Positions 36,803-46,430 of a stretch of DNA of 64,000 nt are shown here, piece by piece (positions within the stretch are counted from its first letter, which is position 1; each line of letters starts with the position of its first letter). The stretch comes from Thiospirochaeta perfilievii (GTDB lineage: Bacteria > Spirochaetota > Spirochaetia > DSM-2461). Location of the stretch: the NCBI RefSeq assembly GCF_008329945.1, contig NZ_CP035807.1, forward strand, positions 1,302,001-1,366,000. The letters run 5' to 3'. Both the position numbers and the translations under genes were made by a program. Below the pieces are notes generated by a model. That model worked only from the letters and a program-made list of their open reading frames with translations. It was not told where the DNA came from and made no database searches.

Positions 36803-37372
36803 TTGAAATCTTATATGAGTTCATTAGAGATAATTTTAATTGGTATAATATTAGCACTAGATGCCTTTGCGGTATCAATATCCTGTGGTTTAAGTAAAAA
36901 AGAGGTTACTTTAAAAGAGAAATTAAAGGTTAGTTTTTTCTTTGGGGGCTTTCAAGCAATAATGCCTATTATTGGTTATTATGTAGGAAACATCCTACCT
37001 TTTAATATTGACTCCCTTGATCACTGGATAGCATTTAGTCTTCTAACTTTAATAGGAATACACATGATAAAAGAGTCCGTAGACTCAACAAAACAGTGTA
37101 AGATAAATATGTTTAGAACCAAAACACTACTTTTAGCAGCAATAGCAACTAGTATTGATGCTCTTGCTGCAGGGTTCTCAATATATCTTTTAGATGCAAA
37201 TATAGAACTTCTTATAATATCTACAGGGTTAATAACCTTTGTTTTAAGTTATTTAGGAGTACAGTTAGGTAAAAGGTTAGGACATATATCAGGTATAAAG
37301 GTTGATCTATATAGTGGTGTAATTTTAATATTAATTGGTATAAAAATTGTTATTGAACACTCTTTTGGGTAA
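36803..37372 (+). CDS. mntP: Manganese efflux pump
   Basis: Exports Mn2+ through the inner membrane. The 189-residue protein has six helices in two repeats, with the paired acidic motifs LALDAFAVSIS near 18-28 and ATSIDALAAG near 115-124 typical of MntP. TTG 36803 is supported by AGGAG three bases upstream; ATG 36815 would leave a 15-base gap. No yybP-ykoY manganese riboswitch fits in the 65-base leader, so control must differ from E. coli. Confidence 0.92.
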   Translation: MKSYMSSLEIILIGIILALDAFAVSISCGLSKKEVTLKEKLKVSFFFGGFQAIMPIIGYYVGNILPFNIDSLDHWIAFSLLTLIGIHMIKESVDSTKQCKINMFRTKTLLLAAIATSIDALAAGFSIYLLDANIELLIISTGLITFVLSYLGVQLGKRLGHISGIKVDLYSGVILILIGIKIVIEHSFG

Positions 37373-37375
37373 AAA

Positions 37376-37400
37376 AAAGATACCCACTTTGGGTATCTTT
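37376..37400 (+). terminator. Stem-loop after mntP
   Basis: 10-bp perfect stem AAAGATACCC/GGGTATCTTT with a 5-base loop directly after the mntP stop codon. Only the CTTT of the stem provides T residues on the plus strand. Confidence 0.6.
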
Positions 37401-37620
37401 GAATATTGTCAGGAATACACTGGCTTAATGTATAACTTAATATCTCATATATTATTTTTTATGTCAATAATTAGGCAGTCCTAATTTAATAAGTCTTATA
37501 TTTATAGGTATAAATAATTAAAGATTTCTATCTAGTTTGATCTAAGTCATTAAATAACATTTAGTACTATAAATATGTGTATACAAAACAATATTATCCC
37601 TTACTTTATTTTTTTTTTTA

Positions 37621-38148
37621 ATGTATCTTAAAAATATGGGAAGTACAGAAAACACAGATCTTGTCGTTTCTACATTACGGCAAATAATAAGAGTTATTGA
37701 TCTACAATCGAAAAAATTAGTGAAATCCTACGGTTTAACTGGTCCTCAGCTATTAGTGTTAAAAGAGATCAAGAAGAATAAAAACCAGCAAATCTCAGTA
37801 ATTGCTAAAAATGTAAGCCTATCCCAGGCTACAGTTACAAGCATACTAGACAGATTAGAGCAACAGAATTTTGCTAAAAGAGTAAGATCCTTAGATGATA
37901 AAAGAAAGGTAAATATCGTTTTAACAGATAAGAGTTATGAAGTATTAAAAGAGAATCCATCATTACTACAAGAGGAGTTTACAAGTAAACTAGAACAACT
38001 TGAAGAGTGGGAAAGAAATATGATTCTATCAAATTTACAAAGATTAGCATCTATGATGAATGCAAACGAGATAAACTCGCCACCAGTACTAGTTAGTGGT
38101 TCAATAGATGCAACCTCTAATGTTGTAAATGCCTATCTAAAGGATTAA
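37621..38148 (+). CDS. MarR-family transcriptional regulator
   Basis: The 175-residue winged-helix protein has the HTH at about 55-100 (ISVIAKNVSLSQATVTSILDRLE) and a basic wing with VRSLDDKRKVNIVLT. The C-terminal tail of about 30 residues (PPVLVSGSIDATS) is longer than in most MarR proteins. No Shine-Dalgarno sequence supports ATG 37621; ATG 37636 is an alternative. The preceding 248-base AT-rich stretch holds the mntP hairpin and no other gene I can see. Target genes unknown. Confidence 0.85.
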   Translation: MYLKNMGSTENTDLVVSTLRQIIRVIDLQSKKLVKSYGLTGPQLLVLKEIKKNKNQQISVIAKNVSLSQATVTSILDRLEQQNFAKRVRSLDDKRKVNIVLTDKSYEVLKENPSLLQEEFTSKLEQLEEWERNMILSNLQRLASMMNANEINSPPVLVSGSIDATSNVVNAYLKD

Positions 38149-38154
38149 ACCTAT

Positions 38155-38252
38155 TTAGTCTATTAGTAATAAAATAGACTAATAATATAAAGATAGAATA
38201 GCCTAACAGGGAGATATATACTAGATTGCTAAGTTCCAATTAATCTCCCTGT
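38155..38252. repeat. Two inverted repeats between convergent genes
   Basis: TTAGTCTATT/AATAGACTAA (38155-38164, 38173-38182) and ACAGGGAGAT/ATCTCCCTGT (38206-38215, 38243-38252), both perfect 10-bp arms. They lie between the marR and threonine-aldolase genes and may end transcription, although neither is followed by a T tract. Confidence 0.5.
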
Positions 38253-38299
38253 AGAATCCAATATATTAGAAATTTAGACTACAGAGGGGGGGAGTTCAC

Positions 38300-39325
38300 T
38301 TAGATAATAGCCCTTAAATCCTTTAAAAATGAATCAACGTATTTCTCTTCTGTATTCCAGGAGCAGACAAGTCTTATTACTGTTAAATCATCATCTAAAG
38401 TCTCCCACCTATAGAACTGATACTTCTCTTCTAATATTAGTAAAACTTTTTCTGGTAAAATTGGAAAAATCTGGTTTGTATAGGATTCGAACTGTAGAAA
38501 ATAACCATGTTCTACAATTCCATCCTGTAATTTTTTTGCCATTTCATTCCCATGTCTACTAAGTTCATAGAAAAGACCCTCTTCGAATAGGGTTAAAAAC
38601 TGTAAGCCAAGGACTCTCCCCTTTGCTAACATAGCTCCCCTCTGCTTTATATAGTATCTAAAGTCTTCTTTTAATGATGAGTTACAAATTACTAATGCTT
38701 CCCCTAACATTGCCCCATTTTTAGTTCCTCCAATATAAAAAGCATCAGAGTATGTTGCTATATCACAAAGTGTTAGATCGTTTAATGAAGATGTTAGTGC
38801 AGAACCAAGCCTAGCACCATCTATATATAGTAGAAGGTTTTTACTATCGCAAACTGCCCTTAACTCTTTTATCTCTTTTTTGCTGTATATGGTTCCTATC
38901 TCGGTAGATTGGGATATATATATTAACTTAGGTTTTACCATGTGTTCAAAGTGGTGATCTTCTAAAACCCGAAGAATACTCTTTGGATCTAATTTTCCAT
39001 TTTTAGACTCTATTGGAATAACTTTATGCCCGGTAGCCTCTATAGCACCTGTTTCATGTACATAAATATGTCCTGAAAAAGCAGATATAACCGCCTCATG
39101 AGGTTTTAAGAAGGATGATATTGCTAATAAGTTGGTTAAAGTTCCACCAGAAATAAAGTGGATATCAATATTATGATAACCTATCACACTTTTTAGTAAC
39201 TCTTTAGCTTTTTGGCTATAAATATCCTCTCCATAACCATCTTCCTGGCTATTATAGGTATCTAAAAGATTTTTTAATATTTGAGGATGCCCCCCATCTA
39301 GATAGTCATTTTTAAAGCTATACAT
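38300..39325 (-). CDS. Low-specificity L-threonine aldolase-like PLP enzyme
   Basis: Fold type I PLP enzyme (341 aa) of the beta-eliminating lyase group, expected to cleave threonine/allo-threonine to glycine and acetaldehyde. Key residues are SGGTLTNL near 59-66 (phosphate cup), H86/H90 near the ring, D169 and R172 in YIDGARLG, and the Schiff-base Lys K202 in GGTKNGAM. AGGAG precedes the ATG. It is divergent from the GntR-type regulator and is probably independent of the sugar island. Confidence 0.88.
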   Translation of the reverse strand: MYSFKNDYLDGGHPQILKNLLDTYNSQEDGYGEDIYSQKAKELLKSVIGYHNIDIHFISGGTLTNLLAISSFLKPHEAVISAFSGHIYVHETGAIEATGHKVIPIESKNGKLDPKSILRVLEDHHFEHMVKPKLIYISQSTEIGTIYSKKEIKELRAVCDSKNLLLYIDGARLGSALTSSLNDLTLCDIATYSDAFYIGGTKNGAMLGEALVICNSSLKEDFRYYIKQRGAMLAKGRVLGLQFLTLFEEGLFYELSRHGNEMAKKLQDGIVEHGYFLQFESYTNQIFPILPEKVLLILEEKYQFYRWETLDDDLTVIRLVCSWNTEEKYVDSFLKDLRAII

Positions 39326-39472
39326 ATATACTCCTAGTGTAAGTATATAAATTTATAATTGGAAAATCTATATACATTGTTGTACCCTGGCCCTTTTAGA
39401 ATTTTATCATCTAAACTATAGTAATATCTCTCTATAGAAACTTCTTTCGAGATTTCTTATTTTACTATACAG

Positions 39473-39502
39473 TTGACAATTGTATACTTCTTAGATGATA
39501 AT
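39473..39502 (+). promoter_or_regulatory. Promoter and ACAATTGT operator of the GntR/LacI-type regulator gene
   Basis: TTGACA (39473-39478), 18-bp spacer, GATAAT (39497-39502). The palindrome ACAATTGT (39476-39483) overlaps the -35 box, so binding would block the promoter. The likely effector protein is the product of the gene it precedes (autoregulation). Confidence 0.7.
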
Positions 39503-39524
39503 TAACCCATTGTAAGGAGGTGAC

Positions 39525-40631
39525 ATGGAATTTAAGAGTTACCAGAAAATATCCGAACACATTCAACAGGAAATTATAAGTGGAAAATATGTATTAGGGG
39601 CTTCGTTGCCTTCTGTAAGGGATTTAGCCATAGTTTATGGAGTAAGTCCACAAACAATTTCTAAATCAATAGCCCTTCTAGCTGAAAAAGGGTATGTAAA
39701 GACAAGAAGAGGTTCAGGAAGTATTGTAATTTTTGAGAAAATACCAAAAGCAGAGAAATCAGTCTGTATGCTTGTTGATAATGAAAGAAATCTAGTTCTA
39801 AATGACAATGAAAATATAGCAGCTTACCATAGTAAGGATATATACCTTTCCTTTCTGCTTCAAATGAACAATCTCTCTTTAAAGAGTCAAATCCTCATGT
39901 ATGAAAAGGATACACAAAAATGTAATCCAGAATTATGCCTAGAGCTTGAAGCTGCAGGGGCTGTTTTTGTTCAAGGGACTCTACCTGAATGCTACTTTCT
40001 CTTTCTAGAAAATATTAAAAAACCTGTAGTTCTTATAAATAGAGAAATCCCCAATTATATTAAAAGTGGTTATTGGGGCTCTGTTCGAATTGGTAACAAA
40101 GGCTTAGTAGAGGGAATTAATTATTTGAAAAGTTTAGGACATATAAACATTCTGTTTCCTTGTCCTAGTTATGTAAGTGATATGACCGTTTTTAAAGAGA
40201 GATATGATAAGACCCATAAAGCTATTCAATCTACCTTTGGGAAAAAGCCCTTTTCTTTAGAGATTTTTAATTTTACTGACAGTCTACATAAAAACATAGA
40301 AAAGCTAGAGAGTTATATAAAACAAGGATATACTGCCTCCTTCGGTTTTAATGATATAGCAGCTCTTGAGATGTCTCAGTTATTAGATATGTTAGGATTA
40401 AAAATTCCTGAGGACTTCAGTTTAGTTGGATTTGATGATATTTTTGCTGCACAACTAAGTACCCCACCCCTAACGACTATAAAAGTTCCTAGAAGTAGTA
40501 TGATAGGAGAGGCTTTTAAAATTCTTGATAAGTTACATGAGGCTCAAAAAGAGAATTATGATATCTTAAGAATTACAGAGAAAATAGAGAGTACTTTTGT
40601 TATCCGTGGTTCATCATTTATGAGAAGTTAA
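39525..40631 (+). CDS. GntR-HTH/LacI-type sugar-responsive regulator (AraR-like architecture)
   Basis: The 368-residue protein joins an N-terminal GntR winged helix (about 5-70; LPSVRDLAIVYGVSPQTISK, then GYVKTRRGSG) to a C-terminal LacI/periplasmic-binding-like effector domain (about 85-365; GFNDIAALEMSQLL, VGFDDIFAAQL and LTTIKVPR). This is the AraR layout and implies sugar-relieved repression. AAGGAGGT lies three bases before ATG 39525. The matching palindrome in its own promoter and in three other promoters of the island makes it the best candidate regulator of the whole cluster. Confidence 0.9.
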   Translation: MEFKSYQKISEHIQQEIISGKYVLGASLPSVRDLAIVYGVSPQTISKSIALLAEKGYVKTRRGSGSIVIFEKIPKAEKSVCMLVDNERNLVLNDNENIAAYHSKDIYLSFLLQMNNLSLKSQILMYEKDTQKCNPELCLELEAAGAVFVQGTLPECYFLFLENIKKPVVLINREIPNYIKSGYWGSVRIGNKGLVEGINYLKSLGHINILFPCPSYVSDMTVFKERYDKTHKAIQSTFGKKPFSLEIFNFTDSLHKNIEKLESYIKQGYTASFGFNDIAALEMSQLLDMLGLKIPEDFSLVGFDDIFAAQLSTPPLTTIKVPRSSMIGEAFKILDKLHEAQKENYDILRITEKIESTFVIRGSSFMRS

Positions 40632-40650
40632 TGCACAAACAAAGCTTACC

Positions 40651-40678
40651 TTGACAATTGTCATCACTATGCTATTAT
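40651..40678 (+). promoter_or_regulatory. Promoter and ACAATTGT operator of the DUF2264 gene
   Basis: TTGACA (40651-40656), 16-bp spacer, TATTAT (40673-40678), with ACAATTGT at 40654-40661 overlapping the -35 box. An extended palindrome TGACAATTGTCA is perfect here (40652-40663). Confidence 0.7.
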
Positions 40679-40753
40679 TGTAAATAAACAAGTAATATTT
40701 ATATATAAACTAATACTTAAAAGTTGCCTGTTATATAGTAGGGAGGATTTGTC

Positions 40754-42724
40754 ATGAAGCAAATGGAATTCACAACACCGCTGGATCATTCTAATTCCAG
40801 GTATACAGGTTGGACTAGAGGACATTGGGAAGAAGCTTTTAAACAGATGTTCACCTCTATTTACGATAGTGCATCCCTACACGGTGCTAGACAAAGGATA
40901 CCGGGGCCTCGTAGTCATCATGGTCTACTAGCAGATGAACTTGAAGGTTTTACTCGTTCGTTTATATTAGCTGGTCCCTGGTTAATGAATCACTCCACGG
41001 GTGTTTTTAAACTTAATGAAACCACCTACGACGTAGGAGCATTTTATAAAAAAGGAATTCTAAACGGAACCAATCCAAAACATCCAGAATACTGGGGAGA
41101 TATCTATGACTATGCTCAGCACCTTGTGGAAATGGCCTCCTTAGCATGGAGTCTATATCAAGGGAAACAGCATATATGGGACAACTATAGTGACTTAGAA
41201 AAAAAACAGGTCGCCAGTTATCTCAACTCAGTTAATAATGTTAAATATCACCAGAACAACTGGTTATTATTCAATGTAATTACAAACACTGTGCTAAAGA
41301 AACTCAAGATGCCATATTCAGAAGAGAATCTACAAAAAAACCTAACAGCTTGTGAATCTATGTATATAGGGGAAGGCTGGTATAGGGATGGGAATATAAA
41401 TCGGATTGATTATTATAATTCCTGGGCTTTTCACTACTACTATTTGATATGGGTCTATCTAGATGGGGATTCAAACCCAGAACTTGCTGAAAAACACAAG
41501 TCCCGGGCTAATGAGTTTATAAATGACTTCAGATATTTTTTTGATAAAGACGGCTCTGTTCCATGCTTTGGAAGATCTATGATTTATCGATTTTCCTATT
41601 TGTCATCTGTAGCACTAGCAGTAAAACTTGGAGCATGGAAAGGGTCGTTAGGAGAGGTAAAAAGTATGCTGAATCTGGGGATAAAATTTTATATAGATCA
41701 GCCTATTTTTTCTGATTCCGGACATCTGAGTTTGGGATTTATTAAACCTTCAAATACAATTCTAGAGCACTACAATTGTGGAGGATCACCCTATTGGGCA
41801 GCAAAAGCTTTTAATGTTCTAATGATACCGGAAGATCACGAACTATGGAGATGTAAAGAGGAACCTTTACCTATACATAAAAGTGATTTCAATTGTAATC
41901 TTGGGAAAGCTGGGCTTATTCTACTTGGGGATAGTCGATCTGGACATATACAACTTATCAATCAAAAATCCTATCATGATAAATGGGAATACAACCGCAA
42001 GTATACTAACTTTGCCTATTCAAGCCGATTCTCCTATGAATCAGGACTTTCATGGGGAAATACAAGTTGTGATAACTCACTTCAATATAGTGAAGACGGT
42101 ATTAATTATTATCAGAGATGGAAGTTTAGCTCTCTTTATATTGGAGAACGTTTCTCCGTTAGCCATGCTCCCACCAGGGTTAATATTGGGAACAATAATT
42201 ATTATGGTGTTGAATCAGAAGGTGGTATAACAACAGTAATTTTAGTTAAAGATAACCAGTATTTTACATTTCATCAAATAGACTCACCTATTAAACTCAC
42301 CTTTCGTGAGGGAGGGTATCCCTTAGGTTATGATTACGGTTGTGCTAGTTTATTTTGTGGAAGTGATTATTCATCAGCTAGAATAGGAGCATCCCATTCA
42401 TTTATACGAATACTATATGGTTGGGAAAAAGCTTGTTTACCTGAGTCGTTAAATAATGATATACAGGGTAGTAATAGTCGATATTCCTTTTCTAAAGTTC
42501 CTCGCCTCGAAATGTCATCAGGTAGTTCTAAAAAGCTGTTTCTTGCTGCTCAAATATCAGCTTCAATAAACCAGGTTTCTGATAAGCAATTAATTAATTT
42601 TGTAAAATCTTTTAATAAATCAGGTGACGAATACATTCTAGAATTTTATGATGGAGAGACTTTTATTCTGAATTTAAATGGAACTAAACCTTCTCTCTAT
42701 TGCAAAAAGGCTATTCTTACATAG
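40754..42724 (+). CDS. DUF2264 (PF10022) protein, probable glycan-degrading enzyme
   Basis: The 656-residue protein has no signal peptide, so it should act in the cytoplasm on imported oligosaccharides. The N-terminal two thirds is helical and Trp-rich (GWTRGHWEEAFKQMF, NNWLLFNVITNTVLKKL, YDYAQHLVEMASLAW), consistent with an (alpha/alpha) toroid; the rest is beta-rich, as in heparinase II/III-like and related two-domain enzymes. The domain of unknown function is commonly found with uronyl hydrolases. The reaction is not established from sequence; a uronic-acid-active hydrolase or lyase is my inference from its GH88 neighbour. GGGAGG precedes ATG 40754, and the promoter carries the island operator. 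Confidence 0.8.
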   Translation: MKQMEFTTPLDHSNSRYTGWTRGHWEEAFKQMFTSIYDSASLHGARQRIPGPRSHHGLLADELEGFTRSFILAGPWLMNHSTGVFKLNETTYDVGAFYKKGILNGTNPKHPEYWGDIYDYAQHLVEMASLAWSLYQGKQHIWDNYSDLEKKQVASYLNSVNNVKYHQNNWLLFNVITNTVLKKLKMPYSEENLQKNLTACESMYIGEGWYRDGNINRIDYYNSWAFHYYYLIWVYLDGDSNPELAEKHKSRANEFINDFRYFFDKDGSVPCFGRSMIYRFSYLSSVALAVKLGAWKGSLGEVKSMLNLGIKFYIDQPIFSDSGHLSLGFIKPSNTILEHYNCGGSPYWAAKAFNVLMIPEDHELWRCKEEPLPIHKSDFNCNLGKAGLILLGDSRSGHIQLINQKSYHDKWEYNRKYTNFAYSSRFSYESGLSWGNTSCDNSLQYSEDGINYYQRWKFSSLYIGERFSVSHAPTRVNIGNNNYYGVESEGGITTVILVKDNQYFTFHQIDSPIKLTFREGGYPLGYDYGCASLFCGSDYSSARIGASHSFIRILYGWEKACLPESLNNDIQGSNSRYSFSKVPRLEMSSGSSKKLFLAAQISASINQVSDKQLINFVKSFNKSGDEYILEFYDGETFILNLNGTKPSLYCKKAILT

Positions 42725-42843
42725 CGATTATATATAATAACAATATTATTACCTCCCGCCACCAATCTAAACTACTAGGTCTATTAATTAAATATCTAAA
42801 AAACAATTTAAATAATTTTTTTATAAACTTCTTAAAATAAAGA

Positions 42844-42874
42844 TTGACAATTGTACATTTGGCTTTACAATTGT
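42844..42874 (+). promoter_or_regulatory. Promoter with two ACAATTGT operators before the ABC importer operon
   Basis: TTGACA (42844-42849), 16-bp spacer, TACAAT (42866-42871). Operator copies at 42847-42854 and 42867-42874 cover the -35 and -10 boxes, 20 bp apart centre to centre (about two helical turns), a good geometry for cooperative repression. The 291-base gap between the DUF2264 and permease genes holds nothing else that I recognise. Confidence 0.72.
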
Positions 42875-43015
42875 ATTAGAAGTTCTTAACTAACTGTTTT
42901 AGGATTAAGGAACAGAGCGCATCTAATGCAAAGAAAATATATTACTGATAATTGTGTCTTATCTTTGCGATGTAGGCAGTAGTTTAGGTAATTTAATTAA
43001 TAACGAGGTGTATAA

Positions 43016-43954
43016 ATGAAGAAACAGTATTTAGCTAAACGCTTATCTGTAAGAAGAAGTAATGATGAAAAAGTGTGGATTTTACTTTTTCTATTACCTA
43101 CTCTAGTTTTTTACGGACTATTTGTTGTCTGGCCACTTTTAGCCAGCCTATATTATTCCTTTTTTCAATGGGATGGATTTACTCCTAAACCGAGCTATTT
43201 TATAGGCTTTAGGAATTATATTGATGTACTACAAGATGAGTATTTCTGGAATGCTGGGAAAAACACCCTTGTCTTTGTTTTAGGAAACAATCTTGTAAAA
43301 CTTCCTTTAACTTTAGTTATAGCTTTTGTGCTAAACAACGTTTTAAAGAGGGGTTCTAACGTATATCGTGCACTATTTTTCCTACCTGTTGTATCTTCTA
43401 CAGCAATAATCGGAGTAGTAATGCAGTTTATCTTAAACCCTACCTTCGGACCAGTTAATAATATTCTATCAATGTTGAACATAACATCTTCACCAATAGA
43501 TTTTCTAGGACTAAAAAAGGTTGTACTACCAGCAATTATGTCAGTTGAGATTTGGCATTATACTGGACAATACATTGTTTATTGGATGGCCGGACTACAG
43601 ACTGTTCCTGCATCCTTGTATGAAGCTGCTGATATAGATGGTGCCAGTGGTTTTCAAAAGTTTACAAAAATCACAGTTCCTGTAATGAAACCATTTATTG
43701 TAATTATATCCTTTATTGGTATCGTTATGTCACTACGTGTTTTTGATATTGTCAAAACAATGACCAATGGAGGTCCAAACTTCGCGTCAGAAGTTATAGG
43801 TACATTTATATACAAAAATTCTTTTGGTGCAATTACACCAAAATATGGTTATTCATCAGCAGTAGCTATTATATTTGGGATACTTTTGATTGTAGTAGGA
43901 ATGCTACAGGCTAAAGCTTATAGCAAGTCTAGCGATGAACGAAAAAGCTATTAG
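43016..43954 (+). CDS. ABC sugar transporter permease (MalF/UgpA type)
   Basis: Inner-membrane subunit of a carbohydrate importer (312 aa, six helices). The N-terminal KVWILLFLLPTLVFYGLFVVW and the EAA loop (LYEAADIDGASGFQKFTKIT, near 202-221) identify it. It heads an operon with a second permease (11 bases downstream) and the binding protein. No ATPase gene is in the operon, so a shared MsmK/UgpC-type ATPase encoded elsewhere is expected. GAGGTG precedes the ATG. Confidence 0.93.
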   Translation: MKKQYLAKRLSVRRSNDEKVWILLFLLPTLVFYGLFVVWPLLASLYYSFFQWDGFTPKPSYFIGFRNYIDVLQDEYFWNAGKNTLVFVLGNNLVKLPLTLVIAFVLNNVLKRGSNVYRALFFLPVVSSTAIIGVVMQFILNPTFGPVNNILSMLNITSSPIDFLGLKKVVLPAIMSVEIWHYTGQYIVYWMAGLQTVPASLYEAADIDGASGFQKFTKITVPVMKPFIVIISFIGIVMSLRVFDIVKTMTNGGPNFASEVIGTFIYKNSFGAITPKYGYSSAVAIIFGILLIVVGMLQAKAYSKSSDERKSY

Positions 43955-43965
43955 GAGAAAATATA

Positions 43966-44805
43966 ATGATTAAAATTAAAGGAAAAAGCATTCATCAAAT
44001 AATTATACATATAGTATTACTTATTATCTGTGCTGTTCATCTATATCCCATGTTATGGATCGGAGGAGCTTCATTAAAAACCAATACGGAGATTTGGGAT
44101 AATAGCGCAGGAATATTACCAGAAGTTCCCCAGTTTAATAACTATGTTCGTGCATTTCAACAGGCGAATTTTGTATCATATTTTGGTAATACAATTCTAT
44201 TTGCAGCTGGTGTAGTTATCATTATGTTAATTTTAGCCTCAACTAGTGGTTATGTATTATCCAGATTCGAGTTCCCACTTAAAAAGTTTCTTATGGGAAT
44301 TATTATGTTTACAATGCTAATTCCAAGGGCAACGACTATTATACCTCTCTTTACTTTAGTTAGAGATTTAGGGCTAATGAATACCAGACTAGGTTACATT
44401 TTAGCTTTTACAAGTAAAAGTATAACACTAGCAGTTATTCTTTTTATGGGATTTTATACAGGGATCCCTAAGGAGATGGAAGAGTCAGGGAAGATTAATG
44501 GTTGCTCCTTTATTCAGCAGTTTGTATATATTATTTTCCCTTTAACAAAACCTATTATTGCATCTGTAGCTATATTAAATACAATCGGGGCATGGAAAGA
44601 GTTTTTCATTCCCTTAGTTTTCACACTAACAAAGCCTGAATTACGAACACTATCCGTTGGGATGTATGCCTTTGTTGGAGAACATAGTACAGATTGGGCA
44701 GGAATGACTGCTGCTGCATCTATATCAATTTTACCAATGGTTGTGGTATTTCTAGCTTTTCAACGTTATTTCATTGATGGTTTAGCCGGTTCTGTAAAGG
44801 GTTAA
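43966..44805 (+). CDS. ABC sugar transporter permease (MalG/UgpE type)
   Basis: Second membrane subunit (279 aa, six helices), partner of the preceding permease. The EAA-type loop reads MEESGKINGCSFIQQFVYII near 168-187, and the C-terminal FIDGLAGSVKG matches the MalG ending that contacts the ATPase. AGGAG precedes ATG 43966. Co-transcribed with its neighbours. Confidence 0.93.
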   Translation: MIKIKGKSIHQIIIHIVLLIICAVHLYPMLWIGGASLKTNTEIWDNSAGILPEVPQFNNYVRAFQQANFVSYFGNTILFAAGVVIIMLILASTSGYVLSRFEFPLKKFLMGIIMFTMLIPRATTIIPLFTLVRDLGLMNTRLGYILAFTSKSITLAVILFMGFYTGIPKEMEESGKINGCSFIQQFVYIIFPLTKPIIASVAILNTIGAWKEFFIPLVFTLTKPELRTLSVGMYAFVGEHSTDWAGMTAAASISILPMVVVFLAFQRYFIDGLAGSVKG

Positions 44806-44865
44806 ATATTTATTATTAGTTAATAAAACCATAGATTGGTTTTATATATATTATGGAGGAAAAAG

Positions 44866-46305
44866 ATGAACAAAAAAAATGTAATTTTATTACTGTTGTC
44901 TGTTTTTATGTGTGGAGCAATTTTTGCAAATGGTCAAAATGAATCTTCAGAATCTACAGGTAAATCAACTGTTACTATTTGGCATTGGGATGGTGCAGGA
45001 ATTGAAAAATTTTACAAACCTATGGCTGAGAAATTTGAAATGGCAAATCCTGACATTGATGTTGAGTTTGTAGCAGTAGCTCAAGATCAGTATGGACAAA
45101 GTTTAGCTCTATCTATTACAAGTGGTGCTGGACCAGACCTTTTTTGGTATCAACCGGAGAATGACCCTAGAGTTTTAGTTGATCAAAATCAGGTTCTTCC
45201 AATAGATGACTATGTGGATGCCGACTTTTTAAGCCAGTTTGATCAACGATTATTAGTTGAAGGAGCTATGAAGTATGACGGTAAGTTATATTCACTACCT
45301 TATGAAAACAGATTTCTTAAACTTCATGGAATGATGTTCTATAACAAAGCAGTATTAGCAAAAGCTGGATACAGCGAAGATGATATACCTAAAACTTTCT
45401 CAGAACTTCTAGAAGTAGCTACGGACATTAGTAAAAAAGGAAATGGTGAATACTATGGTATAGCTATGCCAGGAAACCCTTCTGCTGATTTCCACCGTAT
45501 CCTTAATGGTCTACTTACTACAGCAGCACCAGCTTCTGGAGATATTCGTTATGGAACAGTTGGTTTTGATGAGAAAAGTGGTAAATTCAAGCTTGATAGT
45601 GAAGGCCATAAAATGGTAGCACAGTTATTAATTGACTTATCTAAAAATGGTGCACTTGCTCCAGGTTGGGCTTCAATGAAGACAACTGCTGCTAGAGCTC
45701 TATTTGGTCAGGACCAAGCTGCTTTCTACTTTGGAGGAACATGGATTCCACGTGTAGTTGGTGGAGAGTATCCAAGCTTAGACTTAGGTGTTGCAGAAGC
45801 TCCAGTTCCTGATTCAGGAAGAAAAGCATATAGATATATGAGTCTTTATAATGGATCAGTATATATGAATGCAAATACTAAAAATGCAGCAGCTTCTGCA
45901 AAAGTATTTAAATGGCTTCACTCAAAAGAATTTGCAACAGCATATTTTAATGAAGTTGGAGAATTCCCTGGAAATCAAGCTGCAGAATTAACTTCTGCAA
46001 CTAAGTTACAGAAAGATTTTATGCAGATAGCAAAAGATTATGTTAAAACTTACCCTGATCCGAAGGTTGAAAATCCAGCAGTTGGTCTTGTTGCATGGCC
46101 TGAAGTTAACCCTACAAGATGGGACGTTTTTGCAGGGGCTTTAATAGAAGAAGATATTAATGCTTTTGATAAATTAGCAAAACAATGGAATGAAAAAATG
46201 CAAGAAGCATTAGAAAGAAATATCGAGAAAGCTAATTCCGAAGGAGATAATGTAACTTTAGATGACTACAAGTTCCCTTCTTGGGATTATATGAGTGATT
46301 ATTAA
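44866..46305 (+). CDS. Extracellular sugar-binding protein of ABC importer
   Basis: Solute-binding protein of the family 1 (MalE-like) fold, 479 residues. The signal segment MNKKNVILLLLSVFMCGAIF ends in FMCGAIFANG; cleavage could be by signal peptidase I after IFA, or at the Cys as a lipoprotein with an atypical lipobox. The mature part starts with TVTIWHWDGAG and contains YQPENDPRVLVDQ, the LPYENRFLKLHGMMFYNK hinge region and aromatic residues typical of oligosaccharide binders. ATG 44866 follows GGAGG by seven bases; the upstream frame start at 44836 has none. A hairpin just downstream likely raises its mRNA level over that of the GH88 gene. Ligand inferred as an uronate-containing oligosaccharide. 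Confidence 0.92.
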   Translation: MNKKNVILLLLSVFMCGAIFANGQNESSESTGKSTVTIWHWDGAGIEKFYKPMAEKFEMANPDIDVEFVAVAQDQYGQSLALSITSGAGPDLFWYQPENDPRVLVDQNQVLPIDDYVDADFLSQFDQRLLVEGAMKYDGKLYSLPYENRFLKLHGMMFYNKAVLAKAGYSEDDIPKTFSELLEVATDISKKGNGEYYGIAMPGNPSADFHRILNGLLTTAAPASGDIRYGTVGFDEKSGKFKLDSEGHKMVAQLLIDLSKNGALAPGWASMKTTAARALFGQDQAAFYFGGTWIPRVVGGEYPSLDLGVAEAPVPDSGRKAYRYMSLYNGSVYMNANTKNAAASAKVFKWLHSKEFATAYFNEVGEFPGNQAAELTSATKLQKDFMQIAKDYVKTYPDPKVENPAVGLVAWPEVNPTRWDVFAGALIEEDINAFDKLAKQWNEKMQEALERNIEKANSEGDNVTLDDYKFPSWDYMSDY

Positions 46306-46337
46306 ACCTATTTAGCTTTAGAAAATAGAGTTTATAT

Positions 46338-46368
46338 GTCCTTCCTTATACTATTAGGAAGGACTTTC
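46338..46368 (+). terminator. Stem-loop between binding protein and GH88 genes
   Basis: 9-bp perfect stem GTCCTTCCT/AGGAAGGAC with a 9-base loop, followed by TTTCTT. It may be a partial terminator or a 3'-protecting hairpin, as is common after binding-protein genes. Confidence 0.65.
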
Positions 46369-46430
46369 TTAATTAAAACAATACTTAAAACAAGATACCC
46401 GGTAGTTTTTGTATGCAAAGGAGTACTTAG